From Agrocybe praecox (Eukaryota; Basidiomycota; Agaricomycetes; Agaricales; Agrocybaceae): a stretch of 64,000 nt of DNA. The translations under genes were made by a program, and so were the position numbers. Under the pieces are notes generated by a model, which worked only from the letters and a program-made list of their open reading frames with translations, was not told where the DNA came from and did not search any database. The stretch's first letter is position 1, and each line of letters starts with the position of its first letter. Location of the stretch: assembly GCA_964017145.1 (NCBI GenBank), contig OZ024849.1:2728001-2792000 (forward strand), given 5' to 3'. Positions 12,901 through 25,024 of the stretch are shown here, piece after piece.

Positions 12901-13215
12901 GTTCGCGCCACGAAGCGTATAAGTGCGAAACATAGCGGGATAACATCCTAGGCTACGAGGTGCGAGGAATGTGCCGCCTCTGACAGTTCGATAGCATTGA
13001 ACACGCCCTCTTCAAATGCAGAGCGAGTGGTGTGGTGCCTAGCAGGAGATCTGAGAGGAATGAGTTGAAGGGGGGATTGGGACCGGCGGACGACTGGGAC
13101 CGTGCTACAGTGAGGCTGGCTGGCTGACGTGAGAAAGGCTGGGAGGGCGGGCAAACTAAAGGGAGCACCACAGACGAGGACGAAACGGTGCGCGAGATAT
13201 GGATGATGACTATAA
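12901..13215 (+). mobile_element. Non-LTR retrotransposon 3' tail, second copy
   Basis: Close match of the fragment at 10173-10530, with the same GYEVRGMCRL zinc-knuckle region but a small deletion that breaks the Cys-His spacing, plus a similar GACGAAACGGTGCGCGAGA end. It sits directly behind subfamily 1 copy a. Dead fragment. Confidence 0.45.
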
Positions 13216-13489
13216 ACAAAGACACATGTGACTCTGGGGCACCCTTCAAAGTCCTAGATGGTCCATGGAGGATCAGATTAGAGATATCAGGCAGTAAGAA
13301 CGGCGGTATCTCAATTTGATGATCGGTTCTAATTCTTTAAATTACCGCAGAATCCCTGGCTTGCGCTCAGTCTTACTCACCACTCAGATACGGACCTCCC
13401 CCAAAAATACTAGTAGGAGGTGCACCAGGGCACTTTTTCTCCCCTCGCTCAGCAATCCACCGAATCCTGTGTCGATTGCTACATCTCAG

Positions 13490-14270
13490 ATGCGGATCTG
13501 TACCCAGAAAGAGAAGTCCTGCACAACAAACTTTTCCTCCCCTGTCCCGGCACCTCGCTGGCAACTGTTCTCTGCGTATCTCAAGACGATGGCCGGCATT
13601 TCCGGCAAGGTCCGAACCAGGTCAAAGTTAAATGTGCCGATGTGCCGATTCTCTCTGAGGGCGTCACGGTAATGTAGGACTTCAGTATCTGTTTTAAATA
13701 ACAAATTGCAAGTCAATACATACTTGTATGTATGCAGCGTATATATATTGCAACCAAGAAGGAACTCCAATATTAAGAGGTGATCGAAGAGGTGAATAGG
13801 GAATTACGCTACCACATGTATAAAATTCACAAAAACTGCACTACATAAAAGAGAAAAAGTGCGCGTTAAGATCGTCATCAATTGAACGCGACACATTTTT
13901 TGGTTAGTATGTTCAAGCGCCCCGACACATTTTGAGCCATCTCTTGACTTATTGTTGTCAAGTTGTCGTTCACTTATTATTTTCATCGACTATGGATTAT
14001 GAGGCGTAATATATATACACTACATACTTACAAGCACATATTGACTTGCAATTTGCTATTTAAAACAGATACTGAAGTTCTACATTACCGTGATGCTCTG
14101 AGAGAGAATCGGCACATCGGCACATTTAACTCTGACCTGGTGAGGACCAGCAGTGCCGGAAATGCCGGCTATCGTCTTGAGGTACGCAGGAAACAGTGCC
14201 GGGACAGGGGAGGAAAAGTTTGTCAGTGTGTGAGACCTCTATCTTGGGGTGTAGATCCGTATCTGAGTTG
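13490..14270. repeat. Fold-back element with about 260-bp diverged inverted arms
   Basis: The left arm (about 13490-13750) and right arm (about 14005-14270) are reverse complements with scattered substitutions and small indels. Both arms, read outward, encode the same fragment (LLFKTDTEVLHYRDALRENR). The 250-bp spacer is AT-rich. The outer ends carry a GTAGATCCG-ATCTGAG-TGTAG motif also seen at 23327. It looks like a decayed inverted-repeat mobile element. Confidence 0.65.
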
Positions 14271-14343
14271 TAGAAATTTTCGATACGAGGATACGAAGCG
14301 ACGGCAGTTCGTCGGCGAGCGTAAAGAGGATAATTTCATCCTG

Positions 14344-14542
14344 TAGACTCGACACCCCATTTGACAGCCTGTGCGTCAAGTTAGTAGTTTCGTCCTGTAC
14401 TCAACACCCCATTTGACAGCCTGTGCGTCAGGTTAGTAATTTGGTCCTGTAGATTCGACACCCCATTTGACAGCCTGTGCGTAAGGTGGATAATTTCGTC
14501 ACGGTCCTGTAGATTCGACACCTCATTTGACAGCCTGTAACA
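14344..14542. repeat. Tandem repeat, about 60-bp unit, four copies
   Basis: The core CACCCCATTTGACAGCCTGT recurs four times with 50-65 bp spacing. The intervening parts are themselves similar (GTAATTTCGTCCTGTAGATTCG type). Unit length varies, and the last copy is truncated. Confidence 0.85.
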
Positions 14543-15867
14543 GGTCTAGTCGGTTACGCTGTGCTCAATAGACGTACAAGGCCCAAAAAGAAGACTGTAA
14601 AAATAAAAATAAACTTCGCTCGATTGTCTTTGATATTATTCCCAAGATCTTATCAATTCAAAGAATAAGAAAAGTGGGCGCGTAGTCTGTATTCGGCGCA
14701 TGTCCTTCGCCATCCAATGAGCGCTCAAGATAAAGCCCATAAATCCCAGTGACGCGCTTCCAGGCTCTGTTCTCCATCTCCCAGACTTCCACAACTCCCC
14801 ATTTACGAGAATCACGGCGTGACTGATCAAAGAGAACGCATCATTGGGAGCCATCATTTGAGATGCCCCAGACGAACCGGTGCAGCTGACCAGTGCATGA
14901 CACTGCAGTCTCGAGAGCACGGAGAAATGCGAGAAATGCGAGTGGGAATTTTTTTCTGCTCGAGGAGTAAGGAAGGCTCAAGAGCGACGAAAGGTGCAAA
15001 TGTGCAAGGTGCAGCATATATTGTTATATTGGAGGCCTTAAGGGCTCTGAAGAAGATCCGAAAGATACACCTAGGAAGAATCTTTTCCTGGACATCTTAT
15101 AAGATAACAGACCCTTGAGGCCCGTTAGGCCTTATCGCGGATATAGAAACATGTTAACATTATCTTGCTTGTAAACAGGAAAATATATCTGGGGAGCTGC
15201 GACATGACACACCTCGGAGTTTCCGTAGGTCACCGTTCACCCGGAAAAAAGACTCAAGAGCACTCACTCTGTGAGCATGTGCAAACTACTAAGGTACTTG
15301 ATTCCCAATCTTGCCAATTGTGCAACATAAAAAAAGAACACTGTCAAACAAGGATGGTTTTATTACATTTCAGCTTGATAGACAGCTGCTGTTCCCGACA
15401 CTCTTGCGATTACGCGCGGGGCTTGAGGCAAACTGAACCGGTGCGAACCAAAAATAGAGCCTGTATCGGAACACTGGCATGTCCCATTTTTCAAAGTACT
15501 GAATCAAATAGCTCACAAAGAATGCATTTCACTTCAAGTTCTCATAGGTGTGGCCGTGGATGTTCTTGAAATACGATACAGATACTCTCCCTGCCACTGT
15601 CCCAACATCGCCGTTATGTCATAAGCACCCTGAATTGTGTTCTTATTTTACTGACCTTGTCCGGTGTCGGCGCGTGCTTAATGGCATTCCTAAACTCGGT
15701 TCTGCAACATTCTAGCATGGATCTGACATCTGTTCTAATCAGTTTAACTACTCACATCCGACTTTCGCGTCTTTCGAGTGCAAAACGCTTAAATATGGGT
15801 CTGCCAAACAAGTTATCCACCCACTCCCAAGCTTGTACACAATTACTCCTCCAATACCAGTAATACA
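14543..15867. other. Gap without a supported gene; subfamily 2 promoter at its end
   Basis: I see no convincing gene. 15290-15400 is similar to 22745-22840 (direct orientation). The last 80 bp (about 15785-15867), with CGCTTAAATATGGGT, AACAAGTTATCCACCCACTC and TGTACACAATT, is shared with the other subfamily 2 copies and is the likely promoter/leader. Confidence 0.5.
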
Positions 15868-17020
15868 ATGCAACCCAAGAAACCAATCAATTCCAGGGTT
15901 ACAATATTGTCTCAAGAAGCTGCTGTATCGGGCCTTCCTCCACCAGTGAAGTTGATGATGGATGCGACTTCGAAGATTGTCGAAGTATTTCAGGTACGTT
16001 TTCGGTGCAATTTCATTATTTTCTACGTAATTAACTGATATCTTGACTGTGATAGGGCATGAAAAGCAACAAAGCCGAGCTGGAACTAGTTAATGACGTC
16101 GTTGCCAGCATGGAAACATTTTATACTCTGTGTAAAAATGTGTCAGATCGAGCAGAATGGCTACCACATGGATTTCAGTTGTTGCAGGACGGACTGACCT
16201 CGTACGTGACCTCACTTAATGATTACACCACCGAAGATCCTGTTAACAGCCTTGTTAGTGTCCTGGACGAAATCGAGACATTCATTCTAGAACAGGTGAA
16301 CAGAAGCTGGGTCGCGCGACTCTTGACCAGTACCGCCGATTCCACAAAGATCAATCTCTTTCGCCAAAAATTGCAGGCCATCGTTACTAAGCTCGAGGTA
16401 TATTTGATTAACGTGTATCACACTTTTGACAGTCGCTCAACAGTTTGCAGTGTTTAGATCATGTCACTGAATGTATACAATCTACTCTTCAGCCGTCTCG
16501 ACCAATACAGGTCCCAAGCCCTTTGGAAAATGTCCATCCAGGGGACGTTAGCAGAGAGGCTGTGGACTCATCGTTCCCCCAAGCAGCGTTGTTAACTCAC
16601 GATAATATGCCTAAACCACTTTTATCCTACACGACAAGCCCAACGCGTGATACCGCCTCTCACTATAATTCGCATTCGGGCGCTTACGCGGATGGACATC
16701 ATGAATGCTCGTTATCACCATCGCACGCTTTCTTACCTTACCAACTAATCCCACTCTTTTCTATTCAACACCAAGGTCAAACTCCTACCACAGTTCCATT
16801 CCAACCCCCGTATTATCAAAATTCCGCTCCAATGATTGCGATAGCGCGTCCTAGCAACCTTCCTACTGCTAACCTTCCTGCACTCTCGTTGCTTATTCCT
16901 TCTCTTTACGCGCAGTCTCCTCTAGAGCCTGCCGATAGCATCCCTCAACTTCCTCCAATCACGATAAATACCCATATCTCGAACGTCGGAAATTCCAACA
17001 ATAGCACACATGTAGAATGA
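15868..17020 (+). CDS. Subfamily 2 HeLo-like/amyloid-tail protein, copy A (326 aa)
   Basis: Exons 15868-15993, 16056-16201, 16259-16397 and 16451-17020 give 981 open nt. The N-terminus is MQPKKPINSRVTILSQEA. Exon 1 ends SKIVEVFQ at the intron position shared with all subfamilies. Exon 2 has KAELELVNDVV and AEWLPHGFQLL. Exon 3 has LDEIETFILEQVNRSWVARL. The linker is long (about 170 residues) and Pro/Ser/Tyr/Gln-rich. The C-terminus is ITINTHISNVGNSNNSTHVE. Intron 2 (57 nt) is in frame and open here, so a retained form would add 19 residues. I chose splicing because copy E and the palindromic copies cannot be read through. Predicted role as for the other loci: helical membrane-active domain governed by a C-terminal amyloid motif. 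Confidence 0.75.
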
Positions 17021-17393
17021 TAATAGCTTTAATACCCATGTTTCCTCGCATGCGTTGGCCATGATCAGTGAAATATTTTGAGCCGCAGTCGTGTTCAATT
17101 CTCACAGATGGCGCCGACCTCTTTTTCCCTGGGAAAAAGCAAGGAAAAAGGTTATTAGATAGATGTCGCCTGGAATCCAATACCTTTTTCTTTCAGAAAA
17201 ATTTACTCTTTATCCATGAGATAAATTTGGAGTAAACGTGGTCTGTATCCCGAAAGATAAAGAACCCATTTTTTGGCACGGAAATATTTGACGAAAAAGA
17301 TAACATATTTCTTTGCATGTTTTCATAGGAAAAAGGTGACTGTACAGTCACCTGTAACTTCATATTTTCCTTTGCATAAAGATATTGTTTATC

Positions 17394-17907
17394 CAACGTC
17401 TTTTTCCTAAGGGCTATCCGTCCAAAAAAGGCACGAAAACAAAGATGGCTACCGAGTTTCAGTGGCACACTAACAACCGTCCGGCATGATAGGAACATTT
17501 TAGGATACGTCACTATACAATAAGAAAAAGGTGTTGGGCTGTCAGGCTTCAGAAATAAACACTGATGCTAGTGAGTGAAGCGATGTCGAGGGACACTGAG
17601 AGAATAGATCAAGCGCGAAGTGGCAACTAAAATAGAACATAAGAGTCGGGGACGGCATACGTATGTCGGTCAACACTTGATATTTTTGATCGAAACTTGA
17701 AAGTACCAGCTTCCCACTCGCCAACGTTCTCAGGCGTTTATCCGCATTCGCAGTATCACCGGATTCCGTTACGCTTATTGTATAGTGACGTATACTAAAG
17801 CGTTCCTGCCATGCCGGACAATTGTCAGTGTGCCACCGAAACTCAGTAGCCATCTTCGTTTTCGTGCATTTTTTGGACATATAACCCTTAGAAAAAAGAC
17901 GTTGGTT
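17394..17907. mobile_element. MITE-like element with about 130-bp terminal inverted repeats
   Basis: The left arm (17394-17523) begins CCAACGTCTTTTTCCTAAGG. The right arm (about 17767-17907) is its diverged reverse complement ending AAAAAAGACGTTGG. No ORF is supported inside. Target-site duplications are not clear, so the superfamily cannot be assigned. Confidence 0.65.
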
Positions 17908-17929
17908 AAATAATACACCGGTGGTTCGC

Positions 17930-17986
17930 AGTTCGGAGAGGTTCTGAGGTTCGCGGTTCGAGGCTCGCGGTTCAAGATTCGGCGAA
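17930..17986. repeat. GGTTCG-rich hexamer island
   Basis: Successive GGTTCGCAGTTCG / GGTTCGCGGTTCG / GGCTCGCGGTTC steps. Similar islands occur at 62727-62757 and 63015-63120, and shorter ones at about 9299, 26588 and 39491. Confidence 0.7.
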
Positions 17987-18960
17987 CACCATTCCCAAAG
18001 AATGAGACTTTCTGATCCAATGTATGTTGAGAACGGTTCCGTGAATGCTTCTTTCCCCCGATTCTGGGGTATTATTACTCGAAGCCCGAGAGTTCACATG
18101 TGAATTGTTCCGCAAATGCGCTGACTCTTGAGGTAATTGAACCTGTTCCTGAGCTGTTGAATGTTAAGAGAATTCGTGGAGCAATATATTTATTAGAGCG
18201 GGATGTTAAGGGTGTATTTTTTTACACTGAGGGAAAAACATCAGAAGTTATACTAGATCTATCAGCTCTATTCAATCACGTACATGATGCATTGTTAAGC
18301 CGGGCCATCGCTGCGCGTGGCATGTACGAGTCTTTTTTCAGTATCATGTTTGAATATGAAATAATTACACGCTGAAATAAAAAATAAAAAAAGTAGAAGA
18401 ATGAGGGGGAGAAAATGGCAAGAAAGACAAACAATGCAGGGGCTGAGAGTGAAAGAAACGCGAGAAAGACAAGGAAAAGCTCATCGAATTGAGGACTTCA
18501 AGTGCGAGAACGAGATAGAAGCACTATCTCGTTCTCGCGTCTCGTCGTCGTCATCGTCTGCCCTCAACCTAGTCTTGTCGTGGTTTGCACAACCCATACT
18601 CGATGTCTCGCTGGACCTCTGCACCGATTGCCGCTGCCCTGGCCACTTCTACCGCTCCCCCCACGATTCGCCGTGTCCTGCTCCCACCAGCCCGGACTTG
18701 CGTCCCATGCGTAAGCTATCCCATTCATCTCGATTACCGCCCCCCCATCTTCCTACCAAAATATAAAGGATGAGCATCAGTAAATTGGGTTGGAAGAGTC
18801 GACTTTCGTTGTAGCCCGTCATCGCTGTCGTCGTCATAAATGGTGTCAATGTGAATGATGTTGGATTCATTTCAACCCAGATCAAGTCGTTCCCGCGCCG
18901 GGCCGGCCGATAACCGGCGTGCCCTCGTCGTTGAACACGACGATGGTGATGCAACAGGTA
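17987..18960. repeat. Segmental duplication, copy 1 (partner 63121-64000)
   Basis: From the hexamer island onward this block matches 63.05-64.0 kb with scattered substitutions and small indels. It lies the same side of a subfamily 2 gene as its partner does, so gene and flank were probably duplicated together. Confidence 0.8.
18100..18375 (+). CDS. Hypothetical small protein fragment (91 codons)
   Basis: A frame reading ALTLEVIEPVPELLNVKRIR then GAIYLLERDVKGVFFYTEGK is maintained here and, for most of its length, in the duplicate at 63242-63410, where two small insertions shift the end. The hydrophobic/charged alternation looks protein-like. No start context, domain or homolog is recognised, and it could be a decayed exon of a longer gene. 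Confidence 0.3.
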   Translation: MNCSANALTLEVIEPVPELLNVKRIRGAIYLLERDVKGVFFYTEGKTSEVILDLSALFNHVHDALLSRAIAARGMYESFFSIMFEYEIITR

Positions 18961-20035
18961 CGAACACCTTCATTCTCGTCGTTGTCTAACAATAAAAATA
19001 AGGGTGAGTAAGGTAAGTGCCAGTGGATACGCAAATCACGATGTTGACAGGGACACAGGAGAAGAGCCAAGAGCCAGTAGCGGAGTCGAGGCTAGCGACG
19101 GCAAAAAGGACGACAGAAGGCACAGGGGATCTCGAAGACTCGGCATCAAAACTGGCGATGGAGATGAAGGTCAAGATAGGAATAAATATGGATGTGGAAG
19201 CGTTGATAGCGAACGGGACAAGTCTCAAGAGGTACAGTCGAAGATATCATACTAGACCCGGAATAAAATACTATCCACGAGATTGACGAAGACAGCGCAG
19301 TCCATCTCAAGTACCCGGCGCCAGCGATGGTCCTATTGAGAGTCCAGACCAAACAAGTCGTTACGATTTCCAGGGATACCAGAGGGCCTCGTACCGCTGA
19401 CGACTTGAGCAATGTTCACGGCGGGGGGACGAGATGGCAGAATATACAAGATATTGAGAAGGCAGTACACACTCGTCCCTGGCTACGCGTTGACAGACTA
19501 CAAGTCTCAATGCCAGACCACAGGACGCATGATAATAGACATAGTATGTACACCACAAACCACCGACTGGCTCTTTATCACCGGTTGGAGTGTACGTTGC
19601 GCTGTCTAGAAGCAGAGGGAGATCGACAATGCGGCTGTTGTGGGACTTCAAAGACAATTTCGTTCAAGACTACCCTTCCGAAGACTTGAGGTTGGGGATG
19701 GAGAGATTGAAAAAAAAAAAAAAAAAAAACAGGGACAGGGCCAAGGAGCGTGAATAGAACAAGAACGGAAGGGACAAGCGAGGTCGTTTATTTACTAGTA
19801 TTTTGTGGGTATACCCACAGAAAAACTACACACACAAACGGCCCGGGCCAACACAGACACAACATTTTACGTAATACGGCCTGAATAGGTATGCTTACGT
19901 GATACCAACATTTTATTTCCTTATATGCGTGAATATGTCGGGAACAGGAACCTGACTGTTATCAGCAAGCCAACTCGTGGGTCGTGACTCCCCTTCGTAC
20001 CCTCAAAGTTCAAACGCCCGTCTAAATTTCTCCTT
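18961..20035. other. Region without a recognised gene; 20-bp poly(A)
   Basis: A plus-strand frame around 19017-19286 (with KLAMEMKVKIGINMDVEAL) is protein-like but has no recognisable family, and the opposite strand is also open. A run of 20 A lies at 19710-19729 and could be a retroposed tail. No target duplication was established. Confidence 0.3.
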
Positions 20036-20039
20036 CGAG

Positions 20040-21980
20040 TCTCTCGATCCCTTCCTCTAACTGCTTGCTACACCCTCCACACCCCCATTGGCCGGGAATA
20101 GGAACGACTCCAAGCCCGTCGTACCGACCTCGAATGTCCTCCGAGCACTACGATCTATATGACGAAGCGGGGTGGGACGTACAGCGATAAACCGATACTT
20201 CTGCTTTGGTTGAGGACCGAACTTGGGGTGGCGAATACACTGCAAGAAGAGGGTGGTTAGCTGCAAGAAGAGCTTAACCTCATCTGCCAAAGCCCCTAAG
20301 AAGGCTGCCGCGGCCGAGAGTAAATTGGAGTACGACACGGACGGTGGCGGTATCTCGGGTGTAAAAACCTTTGGTTTAGGAAAATCAAAGTCGAAGGAAA
20401 CCAAATCGTCTAAGAATGCGTCTGATGATATGTGAGACGCAGGTTACGAGACCGACGGCGCAGGATACCAATCATCGGGCCCAGCTTCGAGCACCAAGAA
20501 ATCGAAGACCAGGATTTTTAAACTTTCTACAAAGAGCTCGCGTCCAGACGTTTCTGCTGCTTTACGAAACTCCAACCACAGCAGTGGTGACACGATACCT
20601 GCCGTCCCAATGGTACCGAATGAGGTCGTGTCTTTACCTATTGCAGAGAGGTTCACGACAACTCTCATGCTAGTCTCTGAAGATTCTTCGCATCTCCTTT
20701 CGCCTGATACCTCTCCTGTGCCTCAGGATCGGTCAGCGTCATCCACACCTCTTCCATCTGCAGGATCTCAATCGTTTTCTCCTATACCCAGTTCTGTCAA
20801 TACCCCCCATACCCAATACCCGACGCCTCATTCACGAGGTCCTATTCCTTTCCCTTCGTCCATAGAAAGATCACCCTCTGCTTCGGCTGACACTTCATCA
20901 TCAGAACATGGAAAAGCAAAGCAAGCGGTTAGCGCAATTCCTGCATCGCAAACTCAACGCGAGGCCGTCGACGAGTACACTCATAAACACGGTACTCGAC
21001 ACTTCATTCTCCACAGGTACAACGATCAGACAATACACTTCAAGAGCAAAGATGATTCTCTCCTATGTCACCGCCTCCCGGTTCTTTAAAGCCTCCTTTA
21101 GTTTCTTTCCCCAACTCTCGCTCTGCATCCCCTGCCATGTCACGTTCCCGTTCTCCTTCTCTCTTCCGCCCTTCATCATCGCCCATCCCCTCGAGCCCTA
21201 GCCTTGTACCATCTTCATGTCCGCTTTCTAGTCCACCAGTTGCGCCTCTTCGTGTTAATAAAGGTATCCGCTCGTTCTCCCCCACCAGTGTCACCAACGG
21301 GCAATATAGACGGACCTCAACTGCGCTCGCAAGCGTCTATGCCTGCTATACCTGGTGTTCATGTGCCTTCGCAGGTCCAGCCTTCGTCAAGACATGCAAA
21401 ACCATCCTCAATTGAAAGCTTTGGAACTCCTTCGCCAACCTTGTCACAGACGCGCCAGATTCACATTTCGTCTCCTAATACTGCCATGATACCAACTACA
21501 CCTGTGGATACAGATGAGGATGACTCCCATTTGACGATCGTTCCTCCGAGCCCTGCGCCGTATGGCGAATACATCGTTCCTTCTCCGCGACTCTCTGGGC
21601 TTTCTCCTAGTTCAAGGCATTCGGCTGTGAACACACGGCTTTCTGGGCTTCCACCTAGTTCTGGCCTATTATGATGTTCCCCCACCCAGTCCTCCTCCGA
21701 TGGGCCCACTACCCAGCGTACCGTCGTCTCCGTCACATACGTTTTCTCGTATTTCTCCTACTCCTGCTTCTCATGGAGTTAGCCCCGATCAGGACGTCAA
21801 TGACTTCATATCGAATCCGAACCAGTTCCCTTCGTTGCCCTTCTACGCCAGCGGGTTATCGACAGGACATCAAGGACAATCCCAGCTGAATTTTCGACGA
21901 TACAGAGGGAAGGAATCGCCTTTCTCGTCTCGGCCAGTCTTGAATTGCAAGCCTGCTGCTTAAGAGTAGCGTCGAAGCTG
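20040..21980 (+). pseudogene. Ser/Pro-rich low-complexity protein gene, decayed copy 1
   Basis: The plus strand encodes, in several disrupted frames, LEYDTDGGGISGVKTF, YETDGAGYQSSGPASSTKKS, SLPIAERFTTTL, a long Ser/Pro-rich middle and a tail with GVSPDQDVNDFISNPNQFPS. The same order occurs at 32.0-34.1 kb and, shortened, at 53.3-54.3 kb. Frame changes between blocks may be partly introns, but at least some (for example near 20430 and 21060) look like lesions. I do not recognise the family. The composition suggests an intrinsically disordered protein. Confidence 0.5.
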
Positions 21981-23386
21981 GTTTTCGTATACATAATCTG
22001 ACCCTCTATCGGGCACGTTGTTGAGCTCCTTCGAAATGACCCCGAAACGATTAATCTACGGAAGATAAGTATGATAATCGACCATGGATGGTGTGTATTC
22101 GAGCGACGAGCTCGTCGCACAGCTTGTTCTGCAATCACCATCATCCCGCTGGCTGCAATGCCCATCCATCGACCACCTCTCCCACCCGGGCTACAGTACA
22201 ACGACAAGTCTAACGTCTATTCAACCATCGAACGCAACTCCACTGTTCAAATCTAGAGTGCCAATGCAGTGCGCCGCCTTGGCTAATAAATGAACGCGTG
22301 TTTTTGGGACAGGATGGGACGGCAAAGGAGGCCTAATATATATGGCGATATGACGGGGCACGACGAGCAGGCGAAACAGAGTGAACAAAGGACGAGTAAA
22401 TACAGACTGCGCGAGACGCTGCCACGCCTACATCTCTGGGTTAGTTGTCGTCCTCGGCGCACCAATTTTTTTAGTCCGTGTCTATTCCTTTTTACTTATT
22501 TTATGTTCTCTCCAATACACACATAGTCTATACTTCTATCTGTAATTCACAATAAATTGCATTACTACTTCTCCTAACATGTTTGCCTTGGCTCGGTACA
22601 GCGCTGGGTTTAATGTGATTCCTGTGCGCGTTCACATAAATTTGCCAAACCCGGCCTGCAGAAAGAAAAAAGACTTTGCCGCTGACATGCCGAAATTACT
22701 TATAAGGTGGGATTGGAATCCCATACCACCCTCTTGGTGATCCCTCACTACTTGATTCTCAATTTTGCCAATTGCGTAACTTCAAAAAGAAACCAGTGTC
22801 AAACAAGAATAATTTTATCAAAATTCGGCTTGATAGGATACGTACATGCTGGTCTGAGTCGTCAAGATTCAACCTTGTGCCCTTAACTATCCTCCGACAG
22901 GGACTGTGTTTCCGAGTCCCTACCTTTCGAAAAGAAATGCAGTCACTGACGGGGAACCGATGTTCGAGCCTCTTTTACCCTTGCTTGTTGATTTCTTCAC
23001 GTAGCATCCCATGTGCAAAGAGAGTAGTAGTATTTGATTCTTGTGAGGTTTCCAACTAACGAGTGTCACCACAATTTTGGTTGATGCAGGATGATGGCGG
23101 CTCGAGATCTTGTTTAGACGGTCTCATTTTTTTGATTTTAAGCTGGATATTGGCTGTAGGGAAATTTAGGTGCGTAAATTGTGTCGGCTCGGCCACTGCT
23201 TATTTCTCATCATTGCTCACTAGATCGTAGTACAGAACGTCTGGCTCGTTGAAAATCCGTTGAGAGCTCGTCACGCACGTAAACCCCCTCTGTCGTGCAA
23301 AGCGATAGTTTTGATTAGATCTGCATCTGAGTTGTAGCAGTCGAAGTAAGATCGAAGCGGAGCGAGGCCTCATCTAGTTACGATTG
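21981..23386. other. Gap with repeat fragments only
   Basis: 21985-22090 shares a tail with 54240-54300. 22745-22840 resembles 15290-15400. 23321-23350 carries the ATCTGCATCTGAGTTGTAG motif also seen at the fold-back element near 14.25 kb. A plus-strand frame at 22084-22293 has no recognisable content. No gene is supported. Confidence 0.4.
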
Positions 23387-23395
23387 AAGCTATTG

Positions 23396-24541
23396 TCATT
23401 CTACATGTGTGCTATTGTTAGAATTCCCGATGTTCGAGATATGGGTATTTATCGTGATTGGAGGAAGTTGAGGAATGCTATCGGCAGGCTCTAGAGGAGA
23501 CTGCGCGTAAAGAGAAGGAATAAGCAACGAGACCGCAGGAAGGTTGGTAGGACGCGCTATCGCAATCATTGGAGCAGAATTTTGATAATATGACGGTTGG
23601 AATGGAACTGTGGTAGGAGTTTGACCTTGATGTTGAATAGAAAAGAGTGAGATTAGTTGATAAGGTAAGATTGAAGGGTGCGACGGTGATAGTGAGGATT
23701 GATAAGATCCATCTACGTAAGCGCCCGAAAACAAATTATAGTGAGAGGCGGTACCACGCGTTGGGCTTGTCGTATGGGATAAAAGTGGTGTAGGCATATT
23801 CTCTCGAGTTAACAACGTTGCTTGGGGGGACGATGAGTCCACAGCCTCTCTGCTAACGTCCCCTGGATGGAAATTTTCCAAAGGGCTTGGGACCTGTATC
23901 GGTCGAGACCTCTGAAGAGCAGATTGTACGCATTCAGTGACATGGTCTAAATACTGAAAATTCTTAAGTGATTGTCAAAGGCGTAATACACAAATAAATA
24001 TATACCTCGAGCTTGGTGACGATCGCCTGCAACTCTTGACGAAAGGAATTGATCTTTGTGGAATCGGCGGTACTGAGGCTGCTAATGAGTCGCGCGAGCC
24101 AGCTCCTATGCATCTGTTCTAAAATGAATGTCTTGATTTCGTCCAGGACACTAACAAGTTGTTAATGGGATCCCGGATGGTGTAATCATTAAAGTGAGGT
24201 CACGTACGAGGTCAGTCCATCCAGCAACAACTGGAATCCATGGGGCAGCCATTCTGCTCGACCTGACACATTTCTATACAAGATATAAAATGTTTCCATG
24301 CTGGCGACAACGTCATTAACTAGTTCCAGCTCGGCTTTGTTGTTTTTCGTGCCCTATCACAGTCAAGATATCAGTTAATTATGTAGAAAAAATTGAAACT
24401 ACGCCGAAGACGTACCTGGAATACTTCGACAATCTTCGAAGCCGCATCTATTGTTAACTTCACTGGTGGAGGAAGGCCCAATGCAGCAGCTTCTTGAGAC
24501 AGTGTTATAAGCCTGGAATTGAGTGGTTCCTCGTGTGGCAT
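23396..24541 (-). CDS. Subfamily 2 HeLo-like/amyloid-tail protein, copy B (324 aa)
   Basis: Exons on the minus strand: 24541-24416, 24353-24208, 24150-24006 and 23953-23396 (975 nt open). The predicted protein is the same as that of copy C in the opposite arm. N-terminus MPHEEPLNSRLITLSQEA; exon 3 has two extra residues (LISSLSTADS) compared with copies A, D and E; C-terminus ITINTHISNIGNSNNSTHVE. A one-base insertion and a one-base deletion that would wreck a continuous reading both fall inside intron 2, so the gene is probably intact. It is transcribed away from the palindrome centre, head-to-head with copy C. Confidence 0.72.
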
Positions 24542-24994
24542 TGTGTTACTGGTATTCGAGGAGGAATTGTGTACAAGCTTGGGAGTGGGTGAATAGCTTG
24601 TTTGGCGAGCACATATTTAAGCGTTTGGATCTCGACAGACTGGTTTAAGCGGATCTGTGCTGGACTGTAAATGAAATGGAAATGTTGCGGAGTCGAGTTA
24701 TGGGGATTGTCAGAAAACCAGTTAAGGTCGCTTCGGAACGTCCTCAGTTGGCGCCGAGGCCTTCAAGTTTGCCTGTAAAGGGAACACGCTTAGACAACGT
24801 GTACAAAAGGAAAGTTGGAACACGTGTAGACAACATGGTTACAGTTAAGCAGGTCTTTGCGCCTCTTCTTGAGTAAAGGAAAGAAACGCGTGTATACAAC
24901 GTGTCAAGCAGAATCTTTGCCTGTCTTTGATTGGTCTTTGAAGTTTAGGCCGGTACTTAACTAGCTGGCCTGTGGCAGTGTATACAGCTGAAGC

Positions 24995-25024
24995 GACAAG
25001 AAGGGTCAGGTGACCCTTCTTGTC
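24995..25024. repeat. 30-bp palindrome at inner edge of left arm
   Basis: Two 14-bp perfect arms (GACAAGAAGGGTCA and its complement) around GG. The mirror copy is at 28229-28258. It marks the limit between the duplicated arm and the unique centre. Confidence 0.9.

Noticed and set aside
14344..14542. Regularly spaced repeats that could suggest a CRISPR-like array.
   Set aside because: The intervening segments are themselves similar and the genome is fungal; it is an ordinary tandem repeat.
19710..19729. Poly(A) run as the 3' end of a retroposed gene.
   Set aside because: No target-site duplication or recognisable retroposed coding sequence could be tied to it.
20057..20404. Minus-strand frame with LFLQLTTLFLQCIRHPKF opposite the Ser/Pro-rich gene.
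   Set aside because: The plus strand holds blocks conserved in order across three copies, so the minus frame is more likely a shadow, although I could not exclude it.
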